Source: RGIG3013 sp045538935 (GTDB lineage Bacteria > Bacillota > Clostridia > Oscillospirales > Acutalibacteraceae). Taken from it: 64,000 bases of DNA. The position numbers were made by a program, and so were the translations under genes. The notes below the pieces were generated by a model. It saw only the letters and a program-made list of their open reading frames with translations, searched no databases and was not told the origin of the DNA. The stretch's first letter is position 1. Each line of letters starts with the position of its first letter. Shown here piece by piece: positions 42,615-50,901 of the stretch. The stretch lies in NCBI GenBank assembly GCA_045538935.1, contig JAZQEI010000011.1, forward strand, positions 74,225-138,224. Direction: 5' to 3'.

Positions 42615-43154
42615 TTATTTTATAGCTTTAAATGGGTTAAGTGAAAACACAACTTTTCCTATAAGTCTATCTTCTGTTACAACCCCTATTTCAACAAGTC
42701 TGCTATCCATGGCAATCTCTCGGTTATCACCCAAAACAAAATAAGATTTTGCAGGGACGGTATATGGAAAATTAAGATTACACTGTCCAAGGGTATTTTT
42801 TTGAACATACGGTTCATCTAACGCTTGTCCGTTAACCGAAACCGTACCAAACACATCAATTGAAATCTGATTATTGCCTGTTGCTACAACTCGTCGAACT
42901 ATAACTTTATTATTGTAGTGAAAGGCTACTATGTCTCCGGTATTTATTTCTGACATTTTATTTACAATTAATATTTGTCCATCATTAAGCGTGGGTGACA
43001 TACTGCTCCCATAATACTTAACAACAGGCATAATAAATGTAAACAAATTCAGCAAAAGAGATACCGTTACAATAATAACTAGAACTATTTTTGCGGTTTT
43101 TTGAAAAACTTGACTTTTAAAAAAGTTCTGCTTTTGTTTTAAATGCTTTGCCAC
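42615..43154 (-). CDS. Signal peptidase I-like protein of the pilus locus (catalytic Lys replaced)
   Basis: 179 residues, one N-terminal membrane helix. S51 in YYGSSMSPTL is the nucleophile position. The family's catalytic lysine, in the KR pair of YVKRIIG-type motifs, aligns with R87 in KVIVRRVVATGN. Box E (YFVLGDNREIAMDSR) is intact. In Streptococcus pilus islands a similar protein (SipA/LepA) lacks catalytic residues and works as an assembly factor. This one could be either. It is the first gene of the pilus operon, with its own promoter. Confidence 0.82.
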   Translation of the reverse strand: MAKHLKQKQNFFKSQVFQKTAKIVLVIIVTVSLLLNLFTFIMPVVKYYGSSMSPTLNDGQILIVNKMSEINTGDIVAFHYNNKVIVRRVVATGNNQISIDVFGTVSVNGQALDEPYVQKNTLGQCNLNFPYTVPAKSYFVLGDNREIAMDSRLVEIGVVTEDRLIGKVVFSLNPFKAIK

Positions 43155-43196
43155 TTTATTATCTCCTATGTAGGTATAATAATCCTAAGATAACAT

Positions 43197-43225
43197 ATTA
43201 TACTACAAAACAAAGAAATTATCAA
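43197..43225 (-). promoter_or_regulatory. Promoter of the pilus operon
   Basis: TTGATA, 17 bases, TATAAT on the minus strand, about 45 bases before the first gene. Between here and the deo promoter (43226-43437) I see only the orphan hairpin at 43391. Confidence 0.75.
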
Positions 43226-43390
43226 TATTCAAATAATATTGACTTTTATAAACCTTTTTGCATTCTTTCACGTTCATCTACACAATACCGGTATTACTAA
43301 ATAGTTCAAATCTTTTTTATCTCTACTATAAACCTCGTTAAATCTTTCAGAATATCATCGAGCTAATTGTATTATAAGCGCAAATAAATT

Positions 43391-43426
43391 AAACCTAATC
43401 ATACTGTATTGTACGATTAGGTTTTT
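43391..43426. terminator. Orphan terminator-like hairpin
   Basis: AAACCTAATC pairs with GATTAGGTTT and is followed by TTATTT. No gene ends into it from either side, as the pilus promoter fires away and the deo promoter lies downstream. Confidence 0.6.
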
Positions 43427-43437
43427 ATTTATAATTG

Positions 43438-43466
43438 TTGACTGGAAGTTAAAAAAAGGGTATAAT
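43438..43466 (+). promoter_or_regulatory. Promoter of the deo operon
   Basis: TTGACT, 17 bases, TATAAT. The -10 overlaps an upstream in-frame ATG at 43465, which excludes that as the deoC start. Confidence 0.85.
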
Positions 43467-43500
43467 GAAATGTAAAATAAAAAATAGTGAGGTTAGGCTT

Positions 43501-44190
43501 ATGGATATTAAAAAAATTCTTCGCTCTGTAGACCACACCCTCTTAGCCCAGAGCGCTACGTGGGACGATATTAAAGCTATTTTAGACGATGGCATAAAAT
43601 ATTCTTGTGCATCGTGCTGTATTCCTGCATCGTTTGTAAAGCAGGCTAAGGAATATGTTGGGGACAAGGTTGCTATTTGTACCGTAATCGGTTTCCCTAA
43701 CGGATATTCGACCACCGCTACAAAATGTTTTGAAACCGCCGATGCCATTAAAAACGGTGCAGATGAAATTGACATGGTTATAAACATCGGTTGGCTAAAA
43801 GACAAAAAGTACGATTTGTTACTCAACGAAATTAAAGAAATTAAAGCCGCTTGTGGTGGCAAAATATTAAAGGTAATTATAGAAACCTGTTTGCTAACCG
43901 ATGAAGAAAAGGTAAAGATGTGTGAAATTGTATCTAACTCAGGTGCAGATTTTATTAAAACATCAACCGGTTTTTCAACCTCCGGTGCAACTTTGCATGA
44001 TGTTGAAATTTTTGCCAACAATGTTGCAAAGCATCTTAAAATTAAGGCAGCAGGCGGAATTTCTTCGTTAGAGGACGCTGAGAATTTTATTAATCTTGGC
44101 GCTACAAGACTAGGCACAAGCAGAATAGTAAAAATAGTAAAGGCTTTAGAGAAGGGTGAAGAACATGACAAACAAGACACCTCATATTAA
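43501..44190 (+). CDS. deoC: Deoxyribose-phosphate aldolase
   Basis: 229 residues from ATG 43501 (GAGG 8-10 bases upstream). Splits 2-deoxyribose-5-phosphate to acetaldehyde and glyceraldehyde-3-phosphate. DHTLLAQSATWDDI at the start, IKTSTGFSTSGAT with the Schiff-base Lys, and IKAAGGISSLEDA are diagnostic. It starts a nucleoside catabolism operon and overlaps deoD. Confidence 0.95.
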   Translation: MDIKKILRSVDHTLLAQSATWDDIKAILDDGIKYSCASCCIPASFVKQAKEYVGDKVAICTVIGFPNGYSTTATKCFETADAIKNGADEIDMVINIGWLKDKKYDLLLNEIKEIKAACGGKILKVIIETCLLTDEEKVKMCEIVSNSGADFIKTSTGFSTSGATLHDVEIFANNVAKHLKIKAAGGISSLEDAENFINLGATRLGTSRIVKIVKALEKGEEHDKQDTSY

Positions 44191-44917
44191 TTTACAAGAT
44201 TCAAACTTAGGCTTTGGCAAAACCGTGCTTATGCCGGGTGACCCATTGCGTGCAAAATATATTGCCGATAACTTTTTAACCGATGCTGTTTTAGTAAACG
44301 GCGTACGCGGTGTTAACGGCTACACAGGCTATTACAAGGGCGTTAAGGTATCGGTTATGGCAAGCGGTATGGGTATGCCCTCTATTGGCATTTATTCGTA
44401 CGAGCTTTACAAGTTCTTCGGCGTACAAAATATTATTCGTGTAGGCTCTGCCGGTGCCATAAATGAAAAGGTTAAGGTTCGCGATATTGTTATAGGCATG
44501 GGCGCTTGCACAAACTCTAACTTCCCATCGCAATACAATTTAAACGGCACCATAGCCCCCATTTGCGATTTTGATATGCTAAGCACTGCTAAAAAAATAG
44601 CCGATGAGAAAAATCTTAATGTACACATTGGCAACCTTTATTCGTCTGACACTTTTTATGACGATTCTTTCCCTTCAGCAAACTGGGGCAAAATCGGTTG
44701 TCTTGCAGTAGAAATGGAAGCAGCGGCCCTTTATTGCACAGCCATGCGCTACGGTATGCGCGCTTTAGCAATATGCACCGTTTCCGATATTTTATATCCC
44801 CCATTCACCGCTCTTGACGCTAAAGAGCGTGAGCAAACATTTACTCAAATGATGGAGCTTGCTCTAGACTGCGCAGTAGAATACGAAAATCTACCCGTTT
44901 TAGAGCCAAAGGAATAA
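44165..44917 (+). CDS. deoD: Purine nucleoside phosphorylase (DeoD type)
   Basis: 250 residues from ATG 44165, which is placed after GAAGGGTG; a GTG three codons upstream is less likely. Splits purine (deoxy)nucleosides with phosphate. LMPGDPLRAKYIADNF, VNGVRGVNGYTGYYKG, RVGSAGAI and EMEAAALYCTA are hallmarks of the hexameric DeoD group. It overlaps deoC by 26 bases. Confidence 0.95.
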   Translation: MTNKTPHINLQDSNLGFGKTVLMPGDPLRAKYIADNFLTDAVLVNGVRGVNGYTGYYKGVKVSVMASGMGMPSIGIYSYELYKFFGVQNIIRVGSAGAINEKVKVRDIVIGMGACTNSNFPSQYNLNGTIAPICDFDMLSTAKKIADEKNLNVHIGNLYSSDTFYDDSFPSANWGKIGCLAVEMEAAALYCTAMRYGMRALAICTVSDILYPPFTALDAKEREQTFTQMMELALDCAVEYENLPVLEPKE

Positions 44918-44918
44918 T

Positions 44919-46085
44919 ATGAAAAGAGTATTTTTAATAGTTCTAGACAGTTTTGGTATAGGCGCCATGCCCGACAGTGAAGAATATGGCGATATTGGCG
45001 TAAACACCCTTTTGTCTATATCTAAATCTGAAAAATTTAAAATAAACAACCTAAAAGAGCTTGGTCTTTTTAATATCGACGGCGTCGACTGTATGTCGGG
45101 TGTTACATCACCAAAAGCCGCTATATGCCGTTTAAAAGAGCTATCAAAGGGCAAAGACACAACCATAGGTCACTGGGAAATTGCGGGTATTATCTCTAAC
45201 AAGCCGCTCCCCACATACCCTAACGGTTTTCCAAAAAGTGTTTTAGATGAGTTGTCACAAAGAACAGGACGAGCCATTATTTGCAACAAGCCATATTCGG
45301 GCACTAAGGTTATTGAGGACTACGGTGATGAACACGTAAAAACAGGCGCTCTCATTGTTTACACCTCGGCTGACAGTGTTTTCCAAATAGCCGCTCACGA
45401 GGACATTGTGCCCTTAGAAGAGCTATATAATTATTGCAAAATTGCACGTGAAATTTTGGTTGGCGAGCACGGTGTAGGCCGCGTTATTGCACGTCCATTT
45501 ACAACGGTAGATGGTGTTTACAAGCGCACCTCTAACCGTCACGACTATTCTTTAGAGCCGCCACACAACACTATGCTTGACTGCATTAAGTCTAGCGGTC
45601 TAGATACCATTGCTGTAGGCAAAATTTACGATATTTTTGCAGGCAAGGGCATTAGTGAGCATGTTTATACATCTTCTAACCAAGACGGAATGCAAAAAAC
45701 ATTAGAATACGCAAAACGCGATTTTAACGGAATTTGCTTTACTAATCTTGTGGATTTTGATATGCTATATGGTCATCGCAACGATGTAGACGGCTATGCT
45801 AATGCGCTTAGCGAGTTTGATTTATGGCTTAATGATTTCTTACCGCTGCTAAAGGACGATGACATTCTTATAATAACTGCCGACCACGGTTGTGACCCTG
45901 CATATTTACAAACCACCGACCACTCGCGTGAGTATGTACCCGCTATCATTTACGGTAATAATATAAATCCTGTAAACTGCGGTACAAAAGATGGTTTTTG
46001 CACCCTTGCAAAAACTGTGTGTGAATATTTAGGCGTTTCGGCTGATATTGATGGTAAAAGTATATTATCGGAGATAATAAAATGA
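44919..46085 (+). CDS. deoB: Phosphopentomutase
   Basis: 388 residues, alkaline-phosphatase superfamily. Moves phosphate between C1 and C5 of ribose or deoxyribose, feeding deoC. VLDSFGIGAMPDSEEYGD, GKDTTIGHWEIAG with the phospho-threonine, ADHGCDPAYLQTTDHSREYVP. Starts 1 base after deoD and overlaps cdd. Confidence 0.96.
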   Translation: MKRVFLIVLDSFGIGAMPDSEEYGDIGVNTLLSISKSEKFKINNLKELGLFNIDGVDCMSGVTSPKAAICRLKELSKGKDTTIGHWEIAGIISNKPLPTYPNGFPKSVLDELSQRTGRAIICNKPYSGTKVIEDYGDEHVKTGALIVYTSADSVFQIAAHEDIVPLEELYNYCKIAREILVGEHGVGRVIARPFTTVDGVYKRTSNRHDYSLEPPHNTMLDCIKSSGLDTIAVGKIYDIFAGKGISEHVYTSSNQDGMQKTLEYAKRDFNGICFTNLVDFDMLYGHRNDVDGYANALSEFDLWLNDFLPLLKDDDILIITADHGCDPAYLQTTDHSREYVPAIIYGNNINPVNCGTKDGFCTLAKTVCEYLGVSADIDGKSILSEIIK

Positions 46086-46495
46086 ACAATAACGAACTTG
46101 TAAAATTAGCTTTTAGCGCTATGCAAATGGCATATGCCCCCTATTCGGGCTATAAAGTAGGTGCCGCTTTGCTTTCAAAGTCGGGCAAGGTATATAGCGG
46201 TTGCAATATAGAAAGCGCATCGTATTCTCCTACTAACTGTGCCGAGCGCACCGCTTTTTTTAAGGCAATTAGCGAGGGTGACAGAGAATTCTCAAAAATT
46301 GCGGTTGTAGGCGGCAAAGACGGTGTTGTAAATACTCTATTTATGCCATGTGGTGTTTGCCGACAGGTTATGGCAGAATTTTGTGATGACGATTTTGAAA
46401 TTATTGTGGCTGAATCTACCGATAATTTTAAGGTTTTTAAACTCCCCGAATTATTACCATTCGGCTTTTCTAAAAGCAATATAGATGTAAGGTGA
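46082..46495 (+). CDS. cdd: Cytidine deaminase
   Basis: 137 residues. Deaminates cytidine and deoxycytidine to uridines. NIESASYSPTNCAERTAFFK has the zinc cysteine and catalytic Glu, PCGVCRQVMAEF the other two zinc cysteines. Overlaps deoB by 4 bases. Confidence 0.96.
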   Translation: MNNNELVKLAFSAMQMAYAPYSGYKVGAALLSKSGKVYSGCNIESASYSPTNCAERTAFFKAISEGDREFSKIAVVGGKDGVVNTLFMPCGVCRQVMAEFCDDDFEIIVAESTDNFKVFKLPELLPFGFSKSNIDVR

Positions 46496-46499
46496 TTAT

Positions 46500-47252
46500 A
46501 TGAAACAGTATCATATTGGATTATCTGAAGAGCATAAGGCAAAATATGCAATTATTCCGGGTGACCCTGGAAGAGTAGAAAAAATTGCGGCTTTTTTAGA
46601 TAACGCAAAGCAGGTTGGTCTAAACCGCGAATACAACTCATATTTAGGCTATTTAGACGGAGAAAAGGTACTTGTTGTATCTACAGGTATTGGTGGTCCG
46701 TCTTGCGCTATTTGTGTTGAAGAGCTTGCGAAAATAGGTGTTGACACATTTATTAGAGTTGGCACCTGCGGCGGTATGCAGCCAAACGTTATGCCCGGTG
46801 ATGTTATTATTGCTTCCGGTGCTATACGTCAAGACGGCACAAGCAAAGAGTATTTGCCCATAGAATTCCCCGCCGTTTCAGATTTTTTTGTAACAAGCGC
46901 ACTTTATAATGCGGCTAACAACTTAAAATATCCTAATCACATTGGTGTTGTTCAGGCTAAAGACAGCTTTTATGGTCAGCACTCTCCCGAAAGCATGCCT
47001 ATTTCTTCCGAACTGCTTGCAAAATGGGAGGCTTGGAAAAAAGGCGGATGCTTAGCATCAGAAATGGAGGGTGCAACACTCTTTATTGTAAGTGCCGCCC
47101 GTAAGCTTCGCTCAGGCGCAGTTTTCCACTGTGTGTGGAATCAAGAAATTTCTCAATCTGCAATGCCCAAAGAGCGCAATGAAGATACCTCTGCTGCAAT
47201 AAAAACCGCAATAGAGGCTATTCGCATTTTAATAAAGCAAGATAAGGAATAA
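46500..47252 (+). CDS. udp: Uridine phosphorylase
   Basis: 250 residues. Phosphorolyses uridine produced by Cdd. IPGDPGRVEKIAAFLDNAK, RVGTCGGMQPNVMPGDVI and ASEMEGATLFIVSA are the family motifs. Fourth enzyme step of the operon, 4 bases after cdd. Confidence 0.95.
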   Translation: MKQYHIGLSEEHKAKYAIIPGDPGRVEKIAAFLDNAKQVGLNREYNSYLGYLDGEKVLVVSTGIGGPSCAICVEELAKIGVDTFIRVGTCGGMQPNVMPGDVIIASGAIRQDGTSKEYLPIEFPAVSDFFVTSALYNAANNLKYPNHIGVVQAKDSFYGQHSPESMPISSELLAKWEAWKKGGCLASEMEGATLFIVSAARKLRSGAVFHCVWNQEISQSAMPKERNEDTSAAIKTAIEAIRILIKQDKE

Positions 47253-47256
47253 AATT

Positions 47257-48198
47257 ATGTTCGAAAACGTACTCGAAAGTATAAAAGCATACGACACCAT
47301 AGTAATTCACCGTCACTCTAAGCCCGACGGTGATGCTTTGGGTAGTCAAATTGGTATGAAGCACCTTATTCTAGAGAATTTTCCCGAAAAAACGGTATAT
47401 ACTGTTGGAGATGCATCTAACTACTTTAGCTTTATGAAAGACTGCGTTATGGACATTATACCCGACAGCACCTATAACGGCGCATTGGCAATTTTACTTG
47501 ACTTTGCCGCCCCACACCTTGCAAGTGATGAGCGTTATACGTTGGCCGAAAAAACCGTGCGCATAGACCACCATCTTTACTGCGAAACCTTTACCGATGT
47601 AGAGGTTATAGACAGTAGTTTTGAAAGCTGTTGCGGTATGGTAACTGCCTTTGCGGTAGAAAGCGGTCTTAAAATTAATGCTACTGCAGGTGAGGCTCTT
47701 TATACCGGTATGCTTACCGACTCGGGCCGCTTTAGGTACGACAGCACCAATGCCCGTACCTTTAACTTGGCGGCGGCTTTAATAGAAACTGGCTTTGATA
47801 CCAACGAATTATACCGTAATCTTTATTCCGACAAATTTGAAAGCAAATTACTTAAAGCAAAATTCACACTTAAAATTAAGTTTACCAAAAATAACGTAGC
47901 ATATATTTACACCACAAAAGACGAGCTTGCCGAGTTAGAGGCTGACGAGTTTTCTGTATCACGTGGTATGGTTGCTACAATGGCCGATATTAAGGGTGTA
48001 GACATTTGGGTAAACTTTACCGAAACCGAAAACGGTGTTTTGTGCGAGCTAAGATCTAGCCGTTACAACATAAACCCCGTTGCTGTAAAATACGGCGGTG
48101 GCGGTCATAAAAAAGCAAGCGGTGCTTGTGTTGCAGATTACGACACCGCAATGCAAATGCTCAATGACCTAGATGCTCTACAAGGAGAAGATGAATGA
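47257..48198 (+). CDS. DHH-family phosphoesterase (NrnA-like), first paralogue
   Basis: 313 residues. VIHRHSKPDGDALGSQIGM is DHH motif I, LLDFA motif II region, VRIDHHLY the DHH motif, and GGGGHKKASGAC the DHHA1 substrate site. NrnA/Orn-type enzymes degrade nanoRNA, pAp or cyclic-dinucleotide products such as pApA. Placed after udp, it would finish the breakdown of short RNAs to nucleotides. Confidence 0.88.
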   Translation: MFENVLESIKAYDTIVIHRHSKPDGDALGSQIGMKHLILENFPEKTVYTVGDASNYFSFMKDCVMDIIPDSTYNGALAILLDFAAPHLASDERYTLAEKTVRIDHHLYCETFTDVEVIDSSFESCCGMVTAFAVESGLKINATAGEALYTGMLTDSGRFRYDSTNARTFNLAAALIETGFDTNELYRNLYSDKFESKLLKAKFTLKIKFTKNNVAYIYTTKDELAELEADEFSVSRGMVATMADIKGVDIWVNFTETENGVLCELRSSRYNINPVAVKYGGGGHKKASGACVADYDTAMQMLNDLDALQGEDE

Positions 48199-49181
48199 AT
48201 TTAGAAGTTAAAAAGCAAATACTCGAGAAGATAAAGGAATACGATAAAATTTTTATTTTCCGTCATATTCGAAACGACGGCGACTGTGTTGGCGCTTCTA
48301 AGGGTTTAAAGCGCATAATACAATTAACATATCCAAACAAAAAGGTTTATCTTATAGACCAAGATACTGCCGAGTATTTAGAGTTTTTAGGTCCAGAAGA
48401 TGATCCTGTAAGCGAAAGCGAGTATGAGGGCGCTTTAGGTATTGTTGTTGATACCGCAAGTGAGGCTCGCATTTCTAACAAAAACTATACTCTTTGCAAA
48501 GAGCTTATAAAAATAGACCACCATATTCCGCTAGAAAACTATGGTGATATAATGTGGGTTGAAGAAAACCGTTCATCTGCTTGCGAGATGATTGCCGATT
48601 TTTATGCAACCTTTAAAGACGAGCTTAAAATAGACCGTGAGGCTGCAACCTACGTTTATACCGGTATGGTTACTGACTCAGGCCGTTTTAAGTACGAGGG
48701 TGTAAACGGCGAAACCATGCGCAATGCGGCAATAATGCTAGACTGTGGGGTTGACACAGAAAAGCTTTATGCACATCTATATTTAGAAGCATTTGGCTAC
48801 CTTAAATTTAAGGCCGAAATTTATAGACGTATGCAAATTACCGAAAACGGTGTGGCATATATTTATGTAGATAAGGCAATGCAAGAAGAATTTAACCTAA
48901 CACTAGAACAAGCCAGTGCTTGTGTTGGCACACTAGATTCTATTAGAGATGCAATTGCTTGGATGGTGTTTATTGAACAAGGTGACGAGCAAGGCACTAT
49001 TCGTGTAAGACTTCGTTCCCGTTTTGTGCACATTAACCCTATTGCCGAAAAATACAATGGCGGCGGCCACGCATGCGCAAGCGGTGCTACTGTTTACAGT
49101 TGGCAAGAGGCCGAACAGTTGCTTGCCGATGCCGATAAGCACGTAAAAGAATATAAAGACACTCACGAGGGCTGGCTATGA
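48195..49181 (+). CDS. DHH-family phosphoesterase (NrnA-like), second paralogue
   Basis: 328 residues, 4-base overlap with the first paralogue. FIFRHIRNDGDCVGASKGLK, IVVDTASEARI, IKIDHHIPLENYG and YNGGGHACASGATV show a complete site. Motif I reads NDGDCVG instead of PDGDALG, so the two copies have diverged and may differ in substrate. Confidence 0.88.
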   Translation: MNLEVKKQILEKIKEYDKIFIFRHIRNDGDCVGASKGLKRIIQLTYPNKKVYLIDQDTAEYLEFLGPEDDPVSESEYEGALGIVVDTASEARISNKNYTLCKELIKIDHHIPLENYGDIMWVEENRSSACEMIADFYATFKDELKIDREAATYVYTGMVTDSGRFKYEGVNGETMRNAAIMLDCGVDTEKLYAHLYLEAFGYLKFKAEIYRRMQITENGVAYIYVDKAMQEEFNLTLEQASACVGTLDSIRDAIAWMVFIEQGDEQGTIRVRLRSRFVHINPIAEKYNGGGHACASGATVYSWQEAEQLLADADKHVKEYKDTHEGWL

Positions 49182-49888
49182 GAATTTTAATTACTAACGA
49201 CGACAGTATATCTGCCGCACAGTTATTACCGCTGGCTAAATACTGCCAAAAATATGGCGAGGTAACCATAGCCGTACCAAAGTTTGAGCAAAGCGCAAAA
49301 AGCCACTCTATTGAGCTTAGAAGTGCCTTTACAGTTAATAAGCAGATAATAGACGGCATTACTACCTTTGTTGTAGATTCCTCCCCTGCCGACTGTGTAC
49401 GCTACGCAGTATTAGGCTTAGAGCAAAGGTTTGACCTTGTTATTTCGGGCATAAATATTGGGCTTAATATGGGTACCGATATGCTATATTCCGGCACGGT
49501 TGCCGCTATAGAAGAGGCCGGCATTTTAAAAATCCCTGCTATTGCCCTTTCTACAACCCCAGAGTATTACAACAATGTTGTTAGCCAATTAGACACAGTT
49601 TTCGACTTTATGTTTAACAACAATTTATTAAGCGTTCATCCGCTTTATAATATAAATATTCCGGCTAACCCTAAAGGCATAAAAATCACCCGCCAAGGCG
49701 GTGTGTTTTTTACCGATAGCTTTGTTAACACCGAGGGTGAGTTTTATAAGGCAAGCGGACGGTGCGCATATGAGCCTACCGATGATTTAACGTTAGACAC
49801 CAATGCGGTTATGTCGGGCTATATATCTATTCTGCCACTTTCAATAAATATGACCGAACAGTCGGTATTTGAAAGTTTAAGCAAATAA
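49178..49888 (+). CDS. surE: 5'/3'-nucleotidase SurE
   Basis: 236 residues. MRILITNDDSISA with the metal Asp pair, VISGINIGLNMGTDMLYSGT and AIALST are SurE motifs. Removes phosphate from nucleoside monophosphates, yielding nucleosides for the phosphorylases upstream. Overlaps the DHH gene by 4 bases and ends the operon. Confidence 0.95.
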   Translation: MRILITNDDSISAAQLLPLAKYCQKYGEVTIAVPKFEQSAKSHSIELRSAFTVNKQIIDGITTFVVDSSPADCVRYAVLGLEQRFDLVISGINIGLNMGTDMLYSGTVAAIEEAGILKIPAIALSTTPEYYNNVVSQLDTVFDFMFNNNLLSVHPLYNINIPANPKGIKITRQGGVFFTDSFVNTEGEFYKASGRCAYEPTDDLTLDTNAVMSGYISILPLSINMTEQSVFESLSK

Positions 49889-49902
49889 CTAAAACTTAAA
49901 AG

Positions 49903-49936
49903 AAAAAGCAGTGTGGAAATTCCACACTGCTTTTAA
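49903..49936. terminator. Bidirectional terminator after surE
   Basis: AAAAGCAGTGTGGAA pairs with TTCCACACTGCTTTT. It lies between convergent surE and the surface-protein gene. Confidence 0.9.
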
Positions 49937-49953
49937 TTTATGTTTTATACTAA

Positions 49954-50715
49954 TTAAGCGCGAGCTTTCTTAGCAACTACAACAACTGCAGCAGCTGCAA
50001 CTAAAGCCATAACTGCAAATAATGCAACGCTATAACCTGTTGTTGGGCTGGTTGTACCGGTTGTAGTAGAAGTTGTTGCTTCAGAAGAAGTAGATGCAAC
50101 TTCAGAAGAAGTAGATGCAACCTCAGAAGAAGTAGAAGCTACTTCAGAAGAGGAAGCTTCTTCAGAAGAAGAAGGAGCTGCTTGAGAAGAAGAAGGAGCG
50201 GGAGTATTGTCAGCTAAAACGATTGTGATAGAATCCCAATACATAGAATAGCCAAGGTCATGCTCAAACTTTAAGAATGTGTAAGTTTCAGCATCAGGAG
50301 TAATTGTATATTCCTTTACGCCAGCAGTTGTAGATAACTTTGTAGAATATGTGTAGTTATCTGCTGCATTACCGAAAGAGTAAATTTCGCAATCAGGGTT
50401 TGCATACTGTACATCTTTTGTAGAAGAGTATACTAACTTAATTTCTTTAATGGGCTTGCTGAATGCTACAGTGTTCCAAAAATAAGATGTACCTTTGCTA
50501 CTATCTCTTACCTGAATACCATCACCATAGTTGCCGAGCTGTACATACTCAAAATCAACACCGTCAACAGTTGCTGTGCCAGCAGAATAGCTATTGCTTG
50601 CAAGGCCTAAAGAAGTAACTGTTAAAACGATTTCGTCGTTTGCTGCAAATGCGGGTACTACTGCTGCAGTAAGTACTAAGCATACGCAAGCAAGAATTGC
50701 AATAATCTTTTTCAT
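49954..50715 (-). CDS. Surface protein with Ser/Thr repeats and SPTTG-type sorting signal
   Basis: 253 residues: signal peptide (1-25, PAFAA), a beta-rich domain (about 26-165), then a tract with the heptad STSSEVA repeated, then SPTTGYS followed by a hydrophobic helix and KKARA. SPxTG motifs are used by sortase B of Clostridioides difficile; here it may be a substrate of either sortase in the window or one elsewhere. The domain function is unknown. It has a perfect consensus promoter, so it may be abundant. Confidence 0.75.
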   Translation of the reverse strand: MKKIIAILACVCLVLTAAVVPAFAANDEIVLTVTSLGLASNSYSAGTATVDGVDFEYVQLGNYGDGIQVRDSSKGTSYFWNTVAFSKPIKEIKLVYSSTKDVQYANPDCEIYSFGNAADNYTYSTKLSTTAGVKEYTITPDAETYTFLKFEHDLGYSMYWDSITIVLADNTPAPSSSQAAPSSSEEASSSEVASTSSEVASTSSEVASTSSEATTSTTTGTTSPTTGYSVALFAVMALVAAAAVVVVAKKARA

Positions 50716-50790
50716 TGCTTTTTTCTCCTTTGTTTTTTAAATTTTTGAGAGCTCTACGCCCCCATTTTTACAAAATATATTTGCGTAATA

Positions 50791-50819
50791 ATTATACTTT
50801 ATACAAATGTCGGTGTCAA
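50791..50819 (-). promoter_or_regulatory. Perfect-consensus promoter of the surface-protein gene
   Basis: TTGACA, 17 bases, TATAAT on the minus strand, about 75 bases before the start. It is the only fully consensus promoter noted here. Confidence 0.88.
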
Positions 50820-50852
50820 TAGCAAAAACCAATTTTTTTGACAATATTTTTA

Positions 50853-50886
50853 AAAAAAGACAGCAACAAATTGTTGCTGTCTTTTA
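50853..50886 (-). terminator. Terminator of the importer/nuclease operon
   Basis: AAAAGACAGCAACAA pairs with TTGTTGCTGTCTTTT and runs into T on the minus strand. Confidence 0.9.
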
Positions 50887-50901
50887 TGTTACAAATACTT
50901 A

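Noticed and set aside
43465..43500. Longer deoC start
   Set aside because: The ATG overlaps the -10 box of the promoter.
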